From Helicobacteraceae bacterium (GTDB taxonomy: Bacteria; Campylobacterota; Campylobacteria; Campylobacterales; Sulfurimonadaceae), in the NCBI GenBank assembly GCA_013138865.1, contig WTBY01000042.1, positions 1 through 61,364 on the forward strand: a stretch of DNA of 61,364 nucleotides, read 5' to 3'. The position numbers were made by a program, and so were the translations under genes. Below the pieces are notes generated by a model that saw nothing but the letters and a program-made list of their open reading frames with translations, did no database searches and was not told the DNA's origin. This document shows, in pieces, positions 59,187 to 61,364 of the stretch; the first letter of the stretch is position 1; each line of letters opens with the position of its first letter.

Positions 59187-59444
59187 GGTGGTTCCTTTTA
59201 GTAAATAAATCGAGTCCGTTTGTATGATAATATCATAAGAGAGTAAATACTATAATGTCCTCCTATATCAAGACCACTTAATCTAACATTTAGAATAAGA
59301 ATATTGCATTAAATGGTTTGTTTTTCTGGGGACGTTATATCATATGTTATAATATCCCCTAAAATTCAAGAAACTTATTAAGTAGTATTTATTTCTTAAA
59401 GGTTGATATATTCACAAAATAAATAGAAATACTAGAAGGAAATA
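59187..59444. promoter_or_regulatory. Intergenic promoter region between protease and methyltransferase
   Basis: AT-rich space with divergent genes. A TATAAT box at 59348-59353 (ATGTTATAATATCCC) probably serves the methyltransferase, with AGAAGGAAA before its ATG. TATGATAATATCATA near 59221 is an inverted repeat of unknown role. Confidence 0.4.
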
Positions 59445-60083
59445 ATGAAAATAGTAATTGACATCATAGAGGATTATATCTTAAAAAAGTACCCAAAAGT
59501 ACTTGATATTTTTCTATTAGATCAAACAACTAAGCAAAATATTTTCTGGGCTACTGACAACTATCAACATCTCGGCGACAATTTTCAATTCTCGTCTCCA
59601 ATAAATACTGAATCAATAACAGAATCGAATAATAAAGTCATAATGCCCAGAGTATTAAAGAACAAAATACTTCAGAAAACGAGAATTAAAGAGATGGCAG
59701 AAGTTTACACGCCTTCTTGGGTGTGTAATGAGCAGATCAACTCTATCGACAACTCTTGGTTTAACAGAACAAATGTATTCAATAAACAAATTGTTTCAGA
59801 TAATGGTAGTATCACATGGAAAGTCAACAAAAATAAAATAAAATTTCCCAAAGATAAGACATGGAGAAACTATGTAAATGATATTAGACTTGAAGTATCA
59901 TGCGGAGAAGCACCATATTTAACTAGTAGATATGATACTACAACTGGAAAATATATACCCGTAATTAATAGAATTGGATTTTTGGATAGAAAGCTACGTA
60001 TAATAAGTGAAAATATAAAAACTAAAAAAAGCTGGTTAACTATACTACCCCAAGAAAATCAAACAACTTTATTGAAAGTTTAA
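59445..60083 (+). pseudogene. N-terminal part of a DNA adenine methyltransferase, cut by an IS3 element
   Basis: The first 199 residues match type II restriction-modification methyltransferases (subunit M type): A-E-V-Y-T-P-S-W-V-C-N-E-Q, F-P-K-D-K-T-W-R-N-Y-V, L-E-V-S-C-G-E-A-P-Y-L-T-S-R-Y-D and I-G-F-L-D-R-K-L-R. After S-W-L-T (near 60041) the sequence departs from the family and stops 13 residues later, where IS DNA begins. The N-P-P-Y motif and the rest of the catalytic domain are missing. Any remainder would lie beyond the right edge. Confidence 0.8.
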
Positions 60084-61364
60084 TTCTCAAAAGAGTAAAA
60101 TTAAACAATAAAAAGTGAGGGTAGAGATATGAGTAGAAAGATGACCAAGTTTTCAACACAACTAAAAACGAAATTAGTATTAGAAGTTCTACGAGAAGAG
60201 AAAACTCTAAACGAGATAGCAAGTGCAAATAATATAAATCCAAAAAACTTGCAGAACTGGAAGAAGTTATTTTTAGAAAATGCAGAAGTAGCTATGGAGC
60301 CTGGCAAAGCTGTTAAAGAATATAAAGATGAAGTTGCAAAACTTCAGGTAGAAGTTGATGACTATGCTAAGATAGTTGGGCAATTAACAAAGGAGAACAA
60401 CTGGATGCAGGGAAAGTTAAGCAGCTTGGACTCTAGCTATAAAAAAGAGTTAATTGATAGAACTGAGGATAAAGTATTGTCAGTTGTAAATCAATGTAGT
60501 CTTATCAACTACAACAGAAGTAATTTGTTTTATGCACCAATGATAAATCCTGCTAAAGATGCAATCAAAAAGCACATAGAAAAAGTATTTGAAGAGATAC
60601 CAAGCTATGGCTATATGAAAGTATATCATCAACTGCTTGAAGATGGTTTCAGCATTAGTCCTAACACGGTACTGGCATATCGTAAAGAGCTGGGACTACG
60701 GGCTATTTTAGCTGTAAGAGCACCAAATACTAGCTGGGCTAATATTCAACATCCTAAACACTCATACAAGCTTAGAGGCTTAGATATAGTGCGAGCTAAC
60801 CAAGTCTGGAGTACAGATATAACATACATCAAAATTAAAGGTGGCATGGTCTATATGGCTGCAATAATTGATTGGTATTCTAAAGCTATTCTATCATGGA
60901 GAATATCTAACACAATGGATACAGACTTAGTTATGGGTGTTCTAAATGAAGCACTCTCACTCTATGGTAAGCCTGAAATATTTAATACGGATCAAGGGTC
61001 TCAATATACAAGCTACATTCATACTCAAACTTTAAAAGATAATGACATAATTATCTCTATGGATGGCAAAGGTAGAGCTACTGATAATATCGCCATTGAA
61101 AGATTCTGGAGAAGTGCTAAAGTTGAAAAGATATATCTACATGAATATGAGAGAGTATCAGTTCTAAAAAGTGATGTAAAAGATTATATAGAATTTTACA
61201 ATCAAAGAAGATTTCATGAGACATTAGATTATAAAAAACCTATGAATGTTTATTATGATAGTTTAAAAATTAATGAGGAAAATTATACTAATTCTAGTGA
61301 AAATGTAGCATATGGTAACAGGTGTTTAGGGAATTAGATTTTTGAAAAAGTTGTCTTGACAATT
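60042..61364 (+). mobile_element. IS3-family insertion sequence, right end at or beyond the window edge
   Basis: The element begins about where the methyltransferase reading departs from its family (near 60042). TCAAACAACTTTATTGAAAG near 60059 is an imperfect inverted match to the right end, whose reverse complement reads TCAAGACAACTTTTTCAAAA. The window stops 27 nt after the transposase stop, so the right terminus may be cut off. Confidence 0.7.
60129..61337 (+). CDS. IS3-family transposase (single fused reading frame)
   Basis: This 402-residue transposase has an N-terminal helix-turn-helix (T-L-N-E-I-A-S-A-N-N-I-N-P-K-N-L-Q-N-W), a leucine-zipper-like coiled coil (about 55-105), an HTH_21 segment (S-Y-G-Y-M-K-V-Y) and an rve domain with catalytic D in W-S-T-D-I-T-Y, D in F-N-T-D-Q-G-S-Q-Y and E in I-E-R-F-W-R-S-A-K. 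OrfA and OrfB are fused in one frame, so no programmed frameshift is needed. All DDE residues are present and the element looks active. Confidence 0.93.
   Translation: MSRKMTKFSTQLKTKLVLEVLREEKTLNEIASANNINPKNLQNWKKLFLENAEVAMEPGKAVKEYKDEVAKLQVEVDDYAKIVGQLTKENNWMQGKLSSLDSSYKKELIDRTEDKVLSVVNQCSLINYNRSNLFYAPMINPAKDAIKKHIEKVFEEIPSYGYMKVYHQLLEDGFSISPNTVLAYRKELGLRAILAVRAPNTSWANIQHPKHSYKLRGLDIVRANQVWSTDITYIKIKGGMVYMAAIIDWYSKAILSWRISNTMDTDLVMGVLNEALSLYGKPEIFNTDQGSQYTSYIHTQTLKDNDIIISMDGKGRATDNIAIERFWRSAKVEKIYLHEYERVSVLKSDVKDYIEFYNQRRFHETLDYKKPMNVYYDSLKINEENYTNSSENVAYGNRCLGN

Noticed and set aside
1-61364. tRNA, rRNA or riboswitch genes
   Set aside because: No cloverleaf, rRNA or known riboswitch core was recognised by eye in the intergenic stretches; a covariance search was not possible.

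Overview
The window looks like a chromosomal segment of a free-living Campylobacterota bacterium (formerly Epsilonproteobacteria), probably Sulfurimonas or a close relative. This is inferred from low GC, histidine kinases with the H-Q-W-[RK]-Q-P box typical of the group, a single XerH-like recombinase, NosL, and many two-component and c-di-GMP proteins. No rRNA, tRNA or CRISPR array was seen. Both ends carry IS3-type transposase sequence, so the window may be a contig bounded by insertion sequences.

Layout. 1-3.5 kb: accessory DNA with an IS3 end, a MazEF-type toxin-antitoxin pair, a DUF2254-like membrane protein and the internally deleted remnant of an MmeI-like restriction-modification enzyme. 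3.5-10.4 kb: envelope genes (flippase-like protein, GT39 transferase, PAP2 phosphatase), then motA-motB-fliP-trmA. 10.4-17.9 kb: a signalling block with REC-GGDEF, two histidine kinases, a response regulator and a GGDEF-EAL protein. 17.9-38.5 kb: an almost unbroken minus-strand locus that runs, in transcription order, kinase, soluble CZB chemoreceptor, response regulator, kinase, SiaB, SiaC, unknown 500-aa protein, TolC with two SPOR-like repeats, LapB-type ABC transporter, HlyD adaptor, CsgD/LuxR-like regulator, giant 1,549-aa acidic repeat protein with a LapA-type retention module, ATP-grasp enzyme, mini retention-module protein, RhlE helicase. 38.7-45.7 kb: YfgM-like and BamB-like proteins, XerH, TauE/SafE, Fic and UvrA. 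45.7-46.6 kb: a frameshifted small gene and a type I toxin-antitoxin-like locus. 46.7-53.2 kb: NosL, GspK-L-M-N-C-like proteins and a Na/Pi cotransporter. 53.2-56.4 kb: repeat-rich accessory DNA with a (CCTA)16 tract, 21-nt degenerate repeats, an FN3 protein, a YaaW-like/zinc-ribbon protein, a PIN protein and a second copy of the type I locus. 56.5-61.4 kb: YgiQ, a secreted metzincin-like protease that seems to start at ATT, and a DNA methyltransferase cut by an IS3 element.

Main hypothesis. The 17.9-38.5 kb locus looks like one sensing-to-surface machine. Sensor kinases and a SiaB/SiaC partner switch sit directly upstream of a dedicated type I secretion system. That system's likely substrate is a huge Thr/Asp/Glu repeat protein with an internal Lys-rich (SKG)20 block and a TAAG site of the kind cut by LapG. 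An ATP-grasp enzyme encoded immediately after the repeat protein suggests side-chain ligation of the adhesin (crosslinking or polyamino-acid tagging). I do not know of a described system with this combination. A second strong candidate is the pair of near-identical 215-nt loci at 46.4-46.6 and 56.2-56.4 kb. Each encodes a 19-aa hydrophobic peptide with an opposing promoter, a sequestered ribosome-binding site and complementary mRNA ends, which is the architecture of AapA/IsoA or Ibs/Sib type I toxin-antitoxins.
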